DNA of 64,000 nucleotides from contig MPNJ01000013.1 in the NCBI GenBank assembly GCA_002238965.1, forward strand, positions 34,598 to 98,597, written 5' to 3'. The position numbers and the translations under genes were made by a program. The stretch comes from Nitrospinae bacterium bin107 (GTDB lineage: Bacteria > UBA8248). Every line of letters begins with the position of its first letter. The stretch's first letter is position 1. The notes beneath the pieces were generated by a model, which saw only the letters and a program-made list of their open reading frames with translations, was not told the origin of the DNA and did no database searches. Positions 25,523 through 34,075 of the stretch are shown here, one piece after another.

Positions 25523-25782
25523 GGGGTTCTTGAAAAAGTTCTCATCGGTCAGTCGATTCCTCCCTCATCGGTCGGAATCGACCACTGCCGTCATTCCGGC
25601 GAAAGCCGGAATCCATTTGCGGATGCGGGTGAATGAACGGCGGCGTTTCATTCCCCACCAATGCGCGGGAACCCTGACGAAAGGCAAAAGGCGTAAAAAT
25701 GGATTCCGGCTTTCGCCGGAATGACGGTGAACACTCTCGATGGAGGGCAACAACCCCTTTGAGGGACTTTTTCAACAACCCC
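25523..25782. repeat. Intergenic inverted-repeat element 1 (MITE-like), with nested inverted repeat
   Basis: The termini are near-perfect inverted copies: GGGGTTcTTGAAAAAGT at the left and the complement of GGGGTTGTTGAAAAAGT at the right. Inside, a 27-bp sequence (core CATTCCGGCGAAAGCCGGAA) at 25589-25615 recurs inverted at 25700-25726. No coding gene is seen between 25494 and 25837. Confidence 0.75.
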
Positions 25783-25837
25783 AATAATGGGAGCCTTGAA
25801 CTTCGGCAGGAAAGGAAGACACACTTGAAAATGAGTC

Positions 25838-26311
25838 TTAGTAGGAAATCTTGTCGTCCATCTGCGCCCACAGATTGAAGGATTCGAGCGCTTCATCTTT
25901 CAGGAGCCGCGTTGCATCCAGCTTTCTTTCAGCGACCGGCAAGGTGATTTCCTTGTAGAGAAATTCATCGGAAAACCCGATGGCGTCGGCTTCCACGATG
26001 GTGTTCCCGTAGAACATCCGCTCTATCCTCGCCCAGTAAATGGCGCTCAAACACATCGGGCAAGGCTCGCAGCTCGTGTATATCTCACAGCCCGATAAAT
26101 CGAAATTATTCAGTTTCGCGCAGGCCGCCCGTATGGCGAGCATCTCGGCATGGGCTGTGGGGTCGCAAGAAGACGTCACCCGGTTCGTACCCTCGCTGAT
26201 GATTTCGCCGTCCTTCACGACGACGGACCCGAAAGGTCCGCCAAGCCCCTCCCTCACGTTTTGAGAAGCGAGCGATATCGCCTTTCTCATAAAAGCTTCC
26301 CGAGTCTCCAT
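25838..26311 (-). CDS. Nucleoside/guanine deaminase (CDA fold)
   Basis: A 157-aa zinc deaminase with the catalytic HAE at 54-56 (DPTAHAEMLAI) and the second zinc motif EPCPMC (Cys84, Cys87). The overall pattern (GPFGSVVVKDGEII, IYTSCEPCPMCLSAIYWA) is like guanine deaminase of the B. subtilis type rather than tRNA deaminase TadA. The usual C-terminal aromatic tail is present in part. It is a single gene, divergent from the dehydrogenase at 26521. Confidence 0.85.
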   Translation of the reverse strand: METREAFMRKAISLASQNVREGLGGPFGSVVVKDGEIISEGTNRVTSSCDPTAHAEMLAIRAACAKLNNFDLSGCEIYTSCEPCPMCLSAIYWARIERMFYGNTIVEADAIGFSDEFLYKEITLPVAERKLDATRLLKDEALESFNLWAQMDDKISY

Positions 26312-26520
26312 TTCCGCATCTCCCGTTGAGTTCCACTTTGCCGCCGCAGTTTTGTTCTGGCCGCGCTATCAGTGATTGGCGGCGTTCGCTTCATCATAAC
26401 TTGTTTTTGGCATGGTTTACATTTATTTTGCAGGTACTCCATTTACAGTCTCCAAAGTTCGGAGCCTGAAACGAGAGAAACCCTGCTGCGCAAAATTCGC
26501 AATCCAAAAAGGATTTGATT

Positions 26521-27426
26521 ATGAAAATCGGATTCATCGGACTGGGAAACATGGGGGCAGGCATGGCGACCAACCTCCAGAAAGCGGGCTATGAACTCGT
26601 CGTTCACGACATCGTCCGCGATGCCGCGACGGATCACATCGAACGAGGCGCACTCTGGGCGGACTCCCCCGAAGAGGTGGCCCGCGCGAGTGAGATCGTC
26701 TTCACCTCGCTGCCGGGTCCCAAGGAAGTCGAGAGCGTCGCCACGGGGCCGAACGGGATTCTCGCAGGCATCAGCGCGGGGAAAGTCTACGTCGACTTGA
26801 GCACGGTATATCCTTCCATCGTCCGCCGCATCCACGAACAGTTCACGGAAGCCGGCGCGCACATGCTCGAAGCACCGGTGAGCGGCTCCACAATCGGCGC
26901 GAACACGGGGCGACTCGCCATCATGGCGGGAGGTGAGAAGGAGGTATATGAGCGCTGCAAGCCCCTTCTCGACGCCATTGGAGACAGCCCCTCCTACACG
27001 GGTCCCATCGGCACCGGCGCCGTGTGCAAGCTCGCCCACAATTGCCTGAGCTACGGCATTCAAGCCATCGCGGCGGAATGCTTTACCCTGGGCGTCAAGG
27101 CGGGGGCGGACCCCGAGGTATTGGCCGAAGTGATCCGAAACGGCGCGGTGGGCCGGGCCGTGCACTTCAACTTCATCTTCTACGAGACATTCTTCAAGGG
27201 AAAATTCGATGAGCCTCACTTTCCCATCAAGGGCGCCGTGAAGGACGTAGGGCTCGCGCTCCAACTCGCCAGAGAGCACGACGTACCCATGACGATAGGC
27301 AACATCGCCTACGGGGAACTCATCTCGGGCTTGAACCGCGGCTGGGGGGATGATGACGCGAGGCGCGCCATGACGCTCCAGGAAGAACGCGCGGGCGGCG
27401 TGCAGGTAAGAATTCCAGAAAAGTAG
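26521..27426 (+). CDS. 3-hydroxyisobutyrate/tartronate-semialdehyde-type dehydrogenase
   Basis: A 301-aa beta-hydroxyacid dehydrogenase. The NAD(P) motif GFIGLGNMGAGMA is at the start. The substrate serine-glycine block EAPVSGSTIGA and the catalytic lysine in KLAHNCLSYG are present. It precedes two LLM-family genes by about 10 bases and may share their transcript. The ATG at 26521 is preferred to an upstream TTG because AAGGA lies 8 bases before it. Confidence 0.88.
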   Translation: MKIGFIGLGNMGAGMATNLQKAGYELVVHDIVRDAATDHIERGALWADSPEEVARASEIVFTSLPGPKEVESVATGPNGILAGISAGKVYVDLSTVYPSIVRRIHEQFTEAGAHMLEAPVSGSTIGANTGRLAIMAGGEKEVYERCKPLLDAIGDSPSYTGPIGTGAVCKLAHNCLSYGIQAIAAECFTLGVKAGADPEVLAEVIRNGAVGRAVHFNFIFYETFFKGKFDEPHFPIKGAVKDVGLALQLAREHDVPMTIGNIAYGELISGLNRGWGDDDARRAMTLQEERAGGVQVRIPEK

Positions 27427-27435
27427 ATTTTACGC

Positions 27436-28440
27436 ATGAAACACGGAATCGCCATGCTGCCTCCCGCGCCCGAGACCTACGCGCACTGGTGCCGGCTCTC
27501 GGAAGAAGCGGGCTTCGACGTCGTCTGGGTGCCGGACTCACAATCACTTTACCGGGAGCTTTACGTCTCGTGCGCCATCTGCGCGGCGAACACCTCGCGC
27601 GTCCTGCTAGGCCCCAATGTCACCAACCCGCTCACGCGGCATCCCGCGACGGCGGCGAGCGCTATCGCCACCGTGGATGAGTATTCGGGTGGTCGCGCGC
27701 TGTTCGGGATCGCCACGGGCGACAGCGCCGTCCTGAACCTGGGCCTGCGCCCCGGCCGCGTGGACGACATGCGCGATTACGTGCTCGCCATGCGCGGGAT
27801 GTTAGAGGAGGGTGCGGCGCACTACCGGGGAAAGCCCTGCGCGTTGAACTGGCACAAAAAGCGCATCCCGCTCTACATCGCCGCCGAGGGGCCGCGCACC
27901 ATCCGCCTTGCGGGCGAGATAGCCGACGGCGTCACCATCGGCACCGGCCTCACGCCGGAAGTGGTGGCCGATTCCCTCACCTGGTTGGAAGAGGGCGCCA
28001 GGAAATCGGGCCGCAAACTGAGCGACCTGGACATCTGGTGGCTCGCCAAGGTGAACGTGCGCGAAGACGGCGAACAGGCACGCGAAGAAATCCGCATGGC
28101 GCTGGCCGCGAGCGCGCACCATGCTTTTCGCTTCACGCTCGAGGGCAAGCGTATCCCCAAGGAACTCCTCTCCGCCGTCGAAACCCTCAAAAAAGGGTAT
28201 GCGTTCCACGAACACGAGATGGTGGACAAGCAGACGAACGCCGAACTCGTTGACAGGCTCGGCCTCCGCGAGTACCTGCTCGATCGCTTCGCCATCGCGG
28301 GCTCGCCTGCCGAATGCAGACAGAAGATAGAGGACATGAATTCGTTCGGCGTGGAGAACTTGAGGATCGCCGCCCACGTGCACGACAAGCCCGCCTTCAT
28401 ACGGGCATGGGGCCGCGAGATAATCAGCCGGAGCAAGTAA
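27436..28440 (+). CDS. LLM-class oxidoreductase, MER-like (copy 1)
   Basis: A 334-aa luciferase-like barrel enzyme. Conserved blocks are LLGPNVTNPLTRHPAT, GRALFGIATGDSAVLNLGL and PLYIAAEGPRTIRLAGEIADG. This resembles F420-dependent methylenetetrahydromethanopterin-reductase-like proteins. It forms a tandem duplicate with the next gene, about 60% identical by eye. The cofactor is likely F420 or FMN; substrate is unknown. Confidence 0.87.
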   Translation: MKHGIAMLPPAPETYAHWCRLSEEAGFDVVWVPDSQSLYRELYVSCAICAANTSRVLLGPNVTNPLTRHPATAASAIATVDEYSGGRALFGIATGDSAVLNLGLRPGRVDDMRDYVLAMRGMLEEGAAHYRGKPCALNWHKKRIPLYIAAEGPRTIRLAGEIADGVTIGTGLTPEVVADSLTWLEEGARKSGRKLSDLDIWWLAKVNVREDGEQAREEIRMALAASAHHAFRFTLEGKRIPKELLSAVETLKKGYAFHEHEMVDKQTNAELVDRLGLREYLLDRFAIAGSPAECRQKIEDMNSFGVENLRIAAHVHDKPAFIRAWGREIISRSK

Positions 28441-28457
28441 CCAAAGAGGCCATCATC

Positions 28458-29459
28458 ATGAGACACGGCATTTCCTTCAGACCGCCCGACACGGATTCAT
28501 TCGCCCGCTGGTGCAGGTGCGCGGAAGAACTCGGTTTCGACGCGGTATTCATCCCCGATACACAATCCCTCTACCGGGAGGTCTACGTATCGAGCGCGAT
28601 ATGTGCGATGGAGACGAGTAAGATCATTTTCGGCCCTTGCGTCACGAACCCCGTCACGCGGCACCCGGCGGTTGCCGCGAGCGCAATCGGCACCATCAGC
28701 GAGCTATCGGGTGGACGCGCCTTCTGGGGAATCGCCACGGGCGACAGCGCAGTCCTGAATCTGGGTCTCAGGCCCGCGAAGCTCGCCGAGATGCGCGAGT
28801 ACATCCTCGCCGTGCGGGGCATGCTCGAAGAAGGAAGCGCCCAGTACAAAGGGAACAACGCCCGGCTGAGCTGGCATAAATCCCACGTGCCCATCCACAT
28901 CGCTGCAGAAGGCCCCAAGACCTTAAGCCTCGCGGGCGAGGTGGCCGACGGCGTCATCATCGGAACGGGCCTCATTCCCGAGGTCATCGCGGACACGCTC
29001 TCCTTCATCGACGAGGGCGCCAGGAAGTCCGGCCGAAGGGTGGAAGACCTCGACCTCTGGTGGCTTGTGGACGCCCACGTGGACGCGGACGGGGAGCGCG
29101 CCCGCGCGGACATCCGCACCGCCCTGGCCGCGAGCGCGCACCACTCCTTCGCCTTCACGTTGGAGAACAAGCGAATTCCCAAGGAACTCGAATCCGGCAT
29201 CCGCGCGCTGAGGGACGGTTACCAGACTTCGGAGCACGGCTTCATGGATAAATCCAACAACGCAGGCTTGGTCGATGAGTACGGACTGAGGGAGTATCTG
29301 GCCGATAGATTCGCCATCGTCGGCACGCCCGCCGAATGCCGGAAAAGGCTGGAAGACCTCGAAAACCTGGGCGTCAGGGGGCTTCGCATCAACAACAACC
29401 TGCCCGACAGGACGGTGTTCATGAACGCCTGGGCGAAGGATGTTCGGGGGATTGCTTAA
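28458..29459 (+). CDS. LLM-class oxidoreductase, MER-like (copy 2)
   Basis: A 333-aa paralogue of the preceding gene, with FGPCVTNPVTRHPAV, GRAFWGIATGDSAVLNLGL and PIHIAAEGPKTLSLAGEVADG. The start ATG 28458 follows AAAGAGG by 8 bases; a longer in-frame opening overlaps the first copy and is not used. The pair lies directly upstream of the UGSC selenoprotein and may serve the same pathway. Confidence 0.87.
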   Translation: MRHGISFRPPDTDSFARWCRCAEELGFDAVFIPDTQSLYREVYVSSAICAMETSKIIFGPCVTNPVTRHPAVAASAIGTISELSGGRAFWGIATGDSAVLNLGLRPAKLAEMREYILAVRGMLEEGSAQYKGNNARLSWHKSHVPIHIAAEGPKTLSLAGEVADGVIIGTGLIPEVIADTLSFIDEGARKSGRRVEDLDLWWLVDAHVDADGERARADIRTALAASAHHSFAFTLENKRIPKELESGIRALRDGYQTSEHGFMDKSNNAGLVDEYGLREYLADRFAIVGTPAECRKRLEDLENLGVRGLRINNNLPDRTVFMNAWAKDVRGIA

Positions 29460-29605
29460 ACTCCGCGCGAGTAAAACGCCAAATTCCCGCCGAGTAGACG
29501 CAAACCGATAATTTCCCTCGGGACGCCGCTTCGGTTAGAATGGCGGAAATGATCGAGACAGGCGAAATTCGACCTCCCCGTACAATCTCTCACAGGAGGG
29601 TGGAC

Positions 29606-30160
29606 ATGAGCGAAATGACGAAGGAAAAGGAAAAAATTCTCGTCTACGAGCCCGTGGCGGAGGCTCCGGGCGCGAGCGCCGTCATGGCCGCGCGGCCCGA
29701 GAGCTTAAACGGCAAGAGCGTGGGCCTCATCAACAACACCAAGGATTTCACGGACGAGATTTTCGACGTCATGGGCGCCGCGCTCGAAGAGCAATTCCCG
29801 GGCGTGCGCGTGGTTCGCTACAGGAAAGAATCCGTGAGCGGCGCATCGCCCGCCTTGATGGAGCAGGTGGAAGGAGAGTGCGACGCCGTCGTTTCCGCAC
29901 TCGGCGACTGAGGCTCCTGCACGTCGTGGAGTATCCACGACAGCGTCGCTCTCGAGAAAAGAGGGCTGGCCACGGTCACTATCGTCACCGATGCGTTTGA
30001 GTCCTACGCGAAGCAACTCACCAAGCTGCACAAGATGAACGAGCTTCCCCTCGTTACGCTGCCCCACCCCATTGCGGGCAGAAAGCGCGAGGAGGTGGAC
30101 GAGATGTCCGCGGAAGCGAGCGCGCATCTGGCGGCGGCCCTCACGCAGGCGAGCGCTTGA
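29606..30160 (+). CDS. UGSC-family selenoprotein (in-frame UGA = Sec102)
   Basis: The frame runs from ATG 29606 (AGGAGGG five bases upstream) to TGA 30158-30160 across an internal UGA at 29909-29911. That codon is followed by Gly-Ser-Cys, giving the U-G-S-C signature of the UGSC (seleno)protein family (SALGD-U-GSCTSWSIHDS). Both sides read as one protein of 184 aa: LINNTKDFTDEIF upstream, and TVTIVTDAFESYAKQL downstream. A perfect GTCGTGG-AGTAT-CCACGAC hairpin at 29923-29941 has its loop 18 bases after the UGA. The biochemical role of the family is unknown to me. Confidence 0.88.
29912..29945 (+). promoter_or_regulatory. Bacterial SECIS hairpin of the UGSC selenoprotein
   Basis: A 7-bp perfect stem GTCGTGG/CCACGAC (29923-29929 with 29935-29941) with loop AGTAT, which contains the GU typical of bacterial SECIS loops. 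Confidence 0.7.
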
Positions 30161-30167
30161 TATCGGC

Positions 30168-31268
30168 ATGAGCGAACCAAGTCCCGCTCGCCAGATAGCG
30201 CTCGATGAAGACACGGGCGCGATATACGAGCACTTCTACGAGGAGGGCTGGACGGACGGGCTGCCCATCATCCCGCCGACCGAGGAGCGCGTCGCGGAAA
30301 CCCTGCGCTACACGGACTCCGCGCCGGGCGACATTATCGCCCATGTTCCGCCACGGAACGCGCCGGCCACGGCGGAAGTCATCGCCATCAACGCCGTGAT
30401 GGCGGGCTGCAAGCCTGAATACCTGCCCGTGCTCATCGCAGCCGTCCAAGCCATGACGGAACCCACCTACAACCTATACGGCCGCCAGACGACCACCCAT
30501 CCGGGCGCGCACCTGATGATTGTCCACGGGCCAGTAAGGAATGAAATCGAAGTCAACTGCCGCCAGAACGTCTTCGGCCAGGGCTGGCGAGCCAACGCGA
30601 CGCTCGGCCGCGCGGTCAGGCTCCTGATGATGAACGCCGGCGGCGGCATCCCCGGCGTAACGGATATGGCCACTCACGGGCATCCGGGAAAATACTCCTA
30701 CACCATCGGCGAGGATGAGGAGGGAAGCCCCTGGCCGGCATTTCATGTGGATAGAGGCTTCGCTCCCGATACTTCCGCTGTCACCATGCTCTGCGCCGAG
30801 TCGCCCCACAACGTGAATGACCTGGTGAGCAAGACGCCGCACAAATACCTGGGCACGGCGGCTTCGGCGATGAGCCACCTGGGCGCGAACGGCGTCTACC
30901 GGAGCGGGCTGCCGAGTGAGCAGATGCTCGTCCTGACAGCCGAGGCTGCCACATGGCTATCGAATCAGGGGTGGACGAAGGCCGACGTATCCCAGTTCAT
31001 CTTCGAGAACGCGCGCCAGCCGATCCGCCTGATGCGAGACCGCGGCGGCTTTGACATGACGCCGCTCGCTCCTTTCGTGAATCTCGAAGAAGACGAGGAC
31101 ATGGCCCCCATCGTCCCGAGGCCCGAAGACATCCTCATCGTCGTAGCCGGCGGCCACGGCCGCCACATGCAGGCCGTCCTCACGGCGAGCTACAACCTGA
31201 GCGTCACAAAGGCCATCACCAGAAAAGACGGAACGCCGATTGAGTCGGTAAGGGAGTTTGTGTCGTGA
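30168..31268 (+). CDS. UGSC-partner protein of unknown function
   Basis: A 366-aa cytosolic protein starting ATG 30168, seven bases after the UGSC stop. It has WTDGLPIIPPTEERV, GCKPEYLPVLIAAVQAMT and VNCRQNVFGQGWRANATLGRA; cysteines in the second and third blocks are possible redox or metal ligands. Family members commonly sit beside UGSC genes, so the two probably work together, perhaps as subunits. No catalytic fold can be named from the sequence. Confidence 0.7.
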   Translation: MSEPSPARQIALDEDTGAIYEHFYEEGWTDGLPIIPPTEERVAETLRYTDSAPGDIIAHVPPRNAPATAEVIAINAVMAGCKPEYLPVLIAAVQAMTEPTYNLYGRQTTTHPGAHLMIVHGPVRNEIEVNCRQNVFGQGWRANATLGRAVRLLMMNAGGGIPGVTDMATHGHPGKYSYTIGEDEEGSPWPAFHVDRGFAPDTSAVTMLCAESPHNVNDLVSKTPHKYLGTAASAMSHLGANGVYRSGLPSEQMLVLTAEAATWLSNQGWTKADVSQFIFENARQPIRLMRDRGGFDMTPLAPFVNLEEDEDMAPIVPRPEDILIVVAGGHGRHMQAVLTASYNLSVTKAITRKDGTPIESVREFVS

Positions 31269-31334
31269 GGGGGATTGCATTTCCGCTCTGTCTCGCGGAA
31301 CGATACGGGGGTCCGGGCGGGTTCTCCTCGCAGA

Positions 31335-31625
31335 TTAGGCTACCCTGAACTTATCCACCTTGATTTCGTCGGCCCGGGCGCGCGCCTTCCAAAGATCGTA
31401 AGCCATCTGCAGGCCGAGCCAGGTCTCCGGTGTCGAGCCGAACGCTTTGGACAGGCGAATCGCCATTTCCACGGAGATGCCGGTGTGTTCGTTGACCAGT
31501 TCCGACAAGGTCTGACGCGTGACGCCAATCCCCTCGGCCGCTTTCGTCACGGACAATCCGAGCGGCTCAAGACATTGCCGTTTCACGATCCCACCCGGAT
31601 GTGGAGGATTTTGCATCGCCATCAC
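31335..31625 (-). CDS. higA: HigA-family antitoxin
   Basis: A 96-aa XRE helix-turn-helix antitoxin. It has PGGIVKRQCLEPLGLSVTKAAEGIGVTRQTLSELVN, which covers the HTH (only part quoted: GVTRQTLSELVN), and AIRLSKAFGSTPETWL. It is the second gene of a higBA operon, 10 bases after the toxin gene. Confidence 0.9.
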   Translation of the reverse strand: MMAMQNPPHPGGIVKRQCLEPLGLSVTKAAEGIGVTRQTLSELVNEHTGISVEMAIRLSKAFGSTPETWLGLQMAYDLWKARARADEIKVDKFRVA

Positions 31626-31635
31626 AGTACCCTCG

Positions 31636-31914
31636 TCAATGGTAGTCGAGGTAATCTAGATCGACTACGTCACCCTCTTCGAATCGAAAGGTTACCCGCC
31701 AATTCCCTGAAACCGTCACTGCATAATGACCCTTCAGTTCCCCCTTCAGTCGGTGGAGCCGAAAACCAGGGAGAGCAACATCTTGCGGCTGCCGACTCCT
31801 GTCCAGAACGGCCAGAATATCCCTTAGTTTCTGAACATGCTCCGGCGCGACTCGCCGCGCCGTTCGACCATCGTAGAGTGCTTTCAGGCCCCGATGTTTG
31901 AAAGACGCGATCAT
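31636..31914 (-). CDS. higB: HigB-family toxin (ribosome-dependent mRNA interferase)
   Basis: A 92-aa RelE-superfamily toxin: FKHRGLKALYDGRTAR, then LPGFRLHRLKGELKGHYAV and SGNWRVTFRFEEGDV. It cleaves mRNA at the ribosome in the family. Its ATG at 31914 lies at the predicted transcription start, so it may be translated from leaderless mRNA. Confidence 0.9.
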   Translation of the reverse strand: MIASFKHRGLKALYDGRTARRVAPEHVQKLRDILAVLDRSRQPQDVALPGFRLHRLKGELKGHYAVTVSGNWRVTFRFEEGDVVDLDYLDYH

Positions 31915-31920
31915 CGATGA

Positions 31921-31949
31921 AGAATAATGCGTCAGGCGTCGCCTGTCAA
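31921..31949 (-). promoter_or_regulatory. higBA promoter with palindromic operator
   Basis: On the minus strand a perfect TTGACA -35 (31944-31949) and TATTCT -10 (31921-31926) are 17 bp apart. Between them lies the perfect palindrome CAGGCGTCGCCTG (31933-31945), a likely HigA operator. The start of transcription would fall at about 31914, the HigB start codon. Confidence 0.8.
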
Positions 31950-32075
31950 CTGACGAACCGGCAACGATAACGTCAGGAGGGCGAGGCGGGTGACCCCTCG
32001 TTTGAATTTTCGTATGTGAAGACAGAGATAGAATTCAGGCCTAGATAACGCCCTTGGGCCGCGTTCTTCCCCCCC

Positions 32076-33425
32076 CTACCCCTCCATATTCATGCCGAAC
32101 TGGCCCGCGAGGTGGGTGATGAGCTTGCCGGCGGCATCGTCGCTTATCCAGCCGCGTGAGGTGGCCGTATCGAGCGCGGTGCTGACGCGCAAAAGGGCCT
32201 CGGACATCTTCTCGGTGTCGCGGACGGAGATATCCGGCAGAACGGGCGAGACGCCGGAGCGCAGCGCTTCTTCTGGCAGCACGCCCGCGCGGTGGGCTTC
32301 TTCCAACTGCTTGTCGGCCATGGCTTGCAGGATATGGCGCACGGTGCGCTGGCGGCGCGTCATCTTCTTCAAGGTCGGCTGATCCATCGACTCGGCCGAG
32401 GCGCGGTTCACGTCCTCCCCCTGGGCGAACCAGTGGGACGGGATCCCCACGCCGCCTAATAGAAGCCCCCGCATCATCTTGGCGATGCCCTGCGCGCCGG
32501 ATTCGCCTCCCTTGAGATCGGGCGAGACGGCCTGCCACTCCTCTTTCTCGTTGTGGACGCGGACGCTCGAGGGCTTTGGCGCGACGCCGTTCTCGGCGAG
32601 CCACTCGGCTATCTTCTCGGGGCCGGCGCCTTTCAGGGTGACGTCGTAGATGAAGCTGTTCTGAAGACGCGCGCGCTCTACGGCGTCGAAGATGAAGCGC
32701 TCATAGGTGTCTATCCAGTCGATGGCGGCGAGCAGGTCCGAAGCCCCGCGCGCGGCGTCGCTCGCCTTGTTGATCTGGAACAGGAACGCCTCCCCGTCCG
32801 TGAAGCGCGCACGCTCCCTCCGGGCGGATGCGCTCAGATAGCCGCGCGGATCGCCGCCCAGCACCGTCCGGATTCGCTTGCCTTTTCGTGCAGTTCCACT
32901 CGGCCCCCCGGCGCGCAGGATGACTCCGATGGGCAGAGCGCAGTTGTCCGGGTCCGTCACCACCTCTTCTATCAGGCGGGGGCTGACGTAGCCCAGCCGA
33001 ACCCGTCCCTCGAAGCGCGAGACGGCGACGGGCAGGAGGAGTTCCCCGAAGATGCCGAGTTCAGAGACCAGCCGCTCGAAACGGATGTCCATCTGGTTCA
33101 CGGGATCGCCCCAGAACGCCTTCACCGCGCTCAGGGCGCGCTCATCCTCCCCGTGCCAGCTGATTCCCTCGCCCACGACGTGATCCGTCACGATTTCGAT
33201 CAAACGCTGGCCCATGAGGTTCGTGAGCCACAACTCATACGCCAACGCCTGCATACGCGCGTGCGTGTAGGGCGAAACTCCGCCGCGCCCCTCTCCCAGG
33301 GGACGCCAGATTCTCTCGTCCGGATCAATCTCCGCACTCATTCGCCCTGTACGCTGCGAGCCCTCTCCTTTTCTCCCTGCTCCCGATTTCCGCCCGGCTG
33401 CCTTCACCTTTTTCACACTCTCCAT
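32076..33425 (-). CDS. Phage portal protein
   Basis: A 449-aa portal. The N-terminal third shows PYTHARMQALAYELWLTN and LMGQRLIEIVTDHVVGEG. The middle has ELGIFGELLLPVAV and the aromatic-rich IDTYERFIFDAVERARL. The C-terminal stem/crown includes GVGIPSHWFAQGEDVNRAS. Portals form the DNA channel at the capsid vertex. ATG 33425 has AGGAG upstream; it follows the terminase nuclease gene within the same operon. Confidence 0.82.
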   Translation of the reverse strand: MESVKKVKAAGRKSGAGRKGEGSQRTGRMSAEIDPDERIWRPLGEGRGGVSPYTHARMQALAYELWLTNLMGQRLIEIVTDHVVGEGISWHGEDERALSAVKAFWGDPVNQMDIRFERLVSELGIFGELLLPVAVSRFEGRVRLGYVSPRLIEEVVTDPDNCALPIGVILRAGGPSGTARKGKRIRTVLGGDPRGYLSASARRERARFTDGEAFLFQINKASDAARGASDLLAAIDWIDTYERFIFDAVERARLQNSFIYDVTLKGAGPEKIAEWLAENGVAPKPSSVRVHNEKEEWQAVSPDLKGGESGAQGIAKMMRGLLLGGVGIPSHWFAQGEDVNRASAESMDQPTLKKMTRRQRTVRHILQAMADKQLEEAHRAGVLPEEALRSGVSPVLPDISVRDTEKMSEALLRVSTALDTATSRGWISDDAAGKLITHLAGQFGMNMEG

Positions 33426-33427
33426 GC

Positions 33428-34075
33428 TTATCTCCTCTTTAGAATCCGCTTGTGAAAAGCCTGCGGGACCACCGTGCCCCCGGCGAGGGGGGCCAGCACT
33501 CCCTCGCTCTGCGCCAGGGATTCGGCCAGCCGCGCGTAGGCGCAGGCGAAGCCGAAATGGTTCTCGTTCCGCTCATACGACAGCACCGTCTCCCCGGAGG
33601 AGCGGATGCGCGGCTTTTTTCTCAAATTCATGAGGTGACGCTCCACTTCGGCGAGGAGCGCCTCCTCCCCTGTATCTCCGGGCTGCGGCAGCAGGACCCG
33701 TCCGGCTCCCTCGTGAAACTCCTCCACCAGGTGATCCAGCAGGTCCTCGCGGTTCATTCGCACGTGACGGCGCTCCACCCCCAGGAACGAGACTTCCCTG
33801 GTCTGCATCTCGCCCTCCGTGTGCCGCCAGATGAAGCCGCCGTCTGGATTCAGGTCGTACACCGCGCGCGCCTCCCGGGTGTGGGGACCGCCGTCTATGA
33901 CGAACGCCTCCACGCCCAGGCCCGAGAAAACGGCGCGGCAGCGCTCGATGAGGCGCTCGACGGGAGGCGCTTCGAAATACATCCACCGGGCGGGCGGGCC
34001 TTCCTCCCGCTCGCGCACAGCAAGCGCGCAGACGTCGCCCGTGTCGATTCCGCAGAAGCGATGGCGCGCGCTCAT
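33428..34075 (-). CDS. Terminase large subunit, nuclease (RNase H-like) domain as a separate protein
   Basis: A 215-aa protein with the acidic RNase H-fold start FCGIDTGDVCALAV and a second acidic block AFVIDGGPHTREAR, as in the C-terminal nuclease of GpA-type terminases. It lacks an ATPase. The upstream gene supplies it, so the two together equal the usual large-terminase length. Its ATG overlaps the upstream stop (ATGA at 34072-34075), so synthesis is coupled. Confidence 0.72.
   Translation of the reverse strand: MSARHRFCGIDTGDVCALAVREREEGPPARWMYFEAPPVERLIERCRAVFSGLGVEAFVIDGGPHTREARAVYDLNPDGGFIWRHTEGEMQTREVSFLGVERRHVRMNREDLLDHLVEEFHEGAGRVLLPQPGDTGEEALLAEVERHLMNLRKKPRIRSSGETVLSYERNENHFGFACAYARLAESLAQSEGVLAPLAGGTVVPQAFHKRILKRR

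Noticed and set aside
25589..25726. Possible CRISPR from repeated CGTCATTCCGG units
   Set aside because: Copies are inverted and dispersed (25589, 25700, 53282) without regular spacers; no cas genes are present.
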